From Erwinia persicina (GTDB taxonomy: Bacteria > Pseudomonadota > Gammaproteobacteria > Enterobacterales > Enterobacteriaceae), in NCBI RefSeq assembly GCF_014838825.1, contig NZ_JACYMO010000003.1, positions 186,001 to 250,000 of the forward strand: 64,000 nt of DNA. The letters are read 5' to 3'. The notes below the pieces were generated by a model. It was not told the origin of the DNA, made no database searches, and was given only the letters and a program-made list of their open reading frames with translations. Numbering within the stretch: position 1 is the first letter of the stretch; every line of letters starts with the position of its first letter. This document shows, piece after piece, positions 63,257 to 64,000 of the stretch. The translations under genes and the position numbers were made by a program.

Positions 63257-64000
63257 TCAGGCCAGGCGTTTTTCGATCGCATCCATCAGCATACCGGTGA
63301 CAGAAATCGGGAATGCGGCTTCGATCTCACGAACGCAGGTTGGACTGGTCACATTAATTTCAGTCAGCTTGTCACCGATAATATCCAGCCCGACAAAGAT
63401 CAGCCCTTTCTCTTTCAGGATCGGGCCGACGCGGCGGGCAATTTCCCAGTCGCTTTCGGTCAGCGGACGGGCTTCGCCACGGCCACCGGCTGCCAGGTTA
63501 CCACGGGTTTCACCTGATTTTGGAATGCGCGCCAGGCAGTAAGGTACCGGCTCGCCGTCCACCACCAGCACGCGTTTGTCACCGTCTTTGATCGCCGGCA
63601 GGTAATTCTGCGCCATGCAGTAGAAGCTGCCGTGCTCGGTCAGGGTTTCAATAATGACCGACAGATTCGGATCTTCCTGCTTAATGCGGAAGATTGACGC
63701 ACCGCCCATGCCGTCCAGCGGCTTAAGGATAATGTCGCCGTGTTCCTGCCAGAATTCACGGATCTGGCTGGCATTGCGGGTGACCAGCGTATCCGGGGTC
63801 AGCTCTGCGAACCAGGCGGTGAACAGCTTTTCGTTACAGTCGCGCAGGCTCTGCGGCTTGTTAACGATCAGCGTGCCTTTCTCTTCCGCGCGCTCAAGAA
63901 TGTAGGTGGCATAGATAAATTCGGTATCAAACGGTGGATCTTTGCGCATCAGCACCACGTTCAGATCGCTGAGAGCAATATCCTGCTCGCTGCCGAACTC
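63257..64000 (-). CDS. gshB: Glutathione synthetase GshB (3' part; start outside window)
   Basis: Joins gamma-glutamylcysteine and glycine with ATP. The frame continues to the right edge (EFGSEQDIALSDLNVVLMRK before the first internal Met-rich stretch), so about 247 of the usual 316 residues are seen and the N-terminal domain is cut. ATP-grasp features include DIILKPLDGMGGASIFRIKQ, CMAQNYLPAIKDGDKRVLVV, LAAGGRGEARPLTESDW and the metal-binding EINVTSPTCVREIEA. Confidence 0.95.
   Translation of the reverse strand, partial: EFGSEQDIALSDLNVVLMRKDPPFDTEFIYATYILERAEEKGTLIVNKPQSLRDCNEKLFTAWFAELTPDTLVTRNASQIREFWQEHGDIILKPLDGMGGASIFRIKQEDPNLSVIIETLTEHGSFYCMAQNYLPAIKDGDKRVLVVDGEPVPYCLARIPKSGETRGNLAAGGRGEARPLTESDWEIARRVGPILKEKGLIFVGLDIIGDKLTEINVTSPTCVREIEAAFPISVTGMLMDAIEKRLA

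Overview
The window reads as a chromosome segment of an enterobacterium. Close full-length matches to E. coli-type proteins (BtsS, BtsT, YddG, MdtIJ, SpeC, MltC, MutY, TrmB, HemW, YggS, RuvX, GshB) in enterobacterial gene order, moderately high GC and several plant-associate-type accessory genes suggest the Erwinia/Pantoea group. The family placement is inference; no rRNA is present to confirm it.

Layout. 1-1360: the 5' part of lldP (L-lactate permease) with two LldR-like operators upstream. 1628-7784: a Fur-controlled catecholate-siderophore locus, with a FepA-type TonB-dependent receptor divergent from a binding protein/two permeases/ATPase operon. 7800-9492: yddG and mdtJI exporters. 9842-14081: a LacI-type regulator divergent from a second Fur-box iron-complex ABC transporter, closed by a terminator. 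14188-20129: the pyruvate-sensing system btsS-btsR next to its transporter operon btsT-yjiX-yjiA, with BtsR-type operator copies in front of btsT. 20404-25740: a DUF4034 protein, an LprI-like secreted protein and a membrane-bound EAL phosphodiesterase. 25748-33429: a TetR-controlled RND efflux divergon plus a Bcr/CflA-type MFS pump, with matching 9-bp palindromic operators in both control regions. 33469-37171: a methyl-accepting chemotaxis protein with an exact sigma-28 promoter match, a PEP mutase/isocitrate lyase family enzyme and a LysR regulator. 37172-41318: an AT-rich stretch with a small lipoprotein, an unusual coiled-coil FKBP protein with a degenerate active site, and an isolated GT9 glycosyltransferase.

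41496-47250 is a small decayed genomic island at tRNA-Phe. A 45-bp copy of the tRNA 3' end (41710-41754) repeats the end of the intact tRNA (47175-47250). Between them lie an integrase lacking its catalytic C-terminus, scars, and several small unrecognised genes, including 51- and 56-codon frames. This is the least explained part of the window.

47954-64000 returns to core genome: speC, a TetR/Tm-1-like/PEP-hydrolase-like cluster, mltC-yggX-mutY, trmB-yggL-yggN, hemW-rdgB, yggT-yggS, yggR, ruvX-yqgE and the 3' part of gshB. The place where E. coli has yggU holds a 125-bp repeat-like element instead. A recurring stem-loop with an A-rich GAAAAA loop closes several genes across the window.
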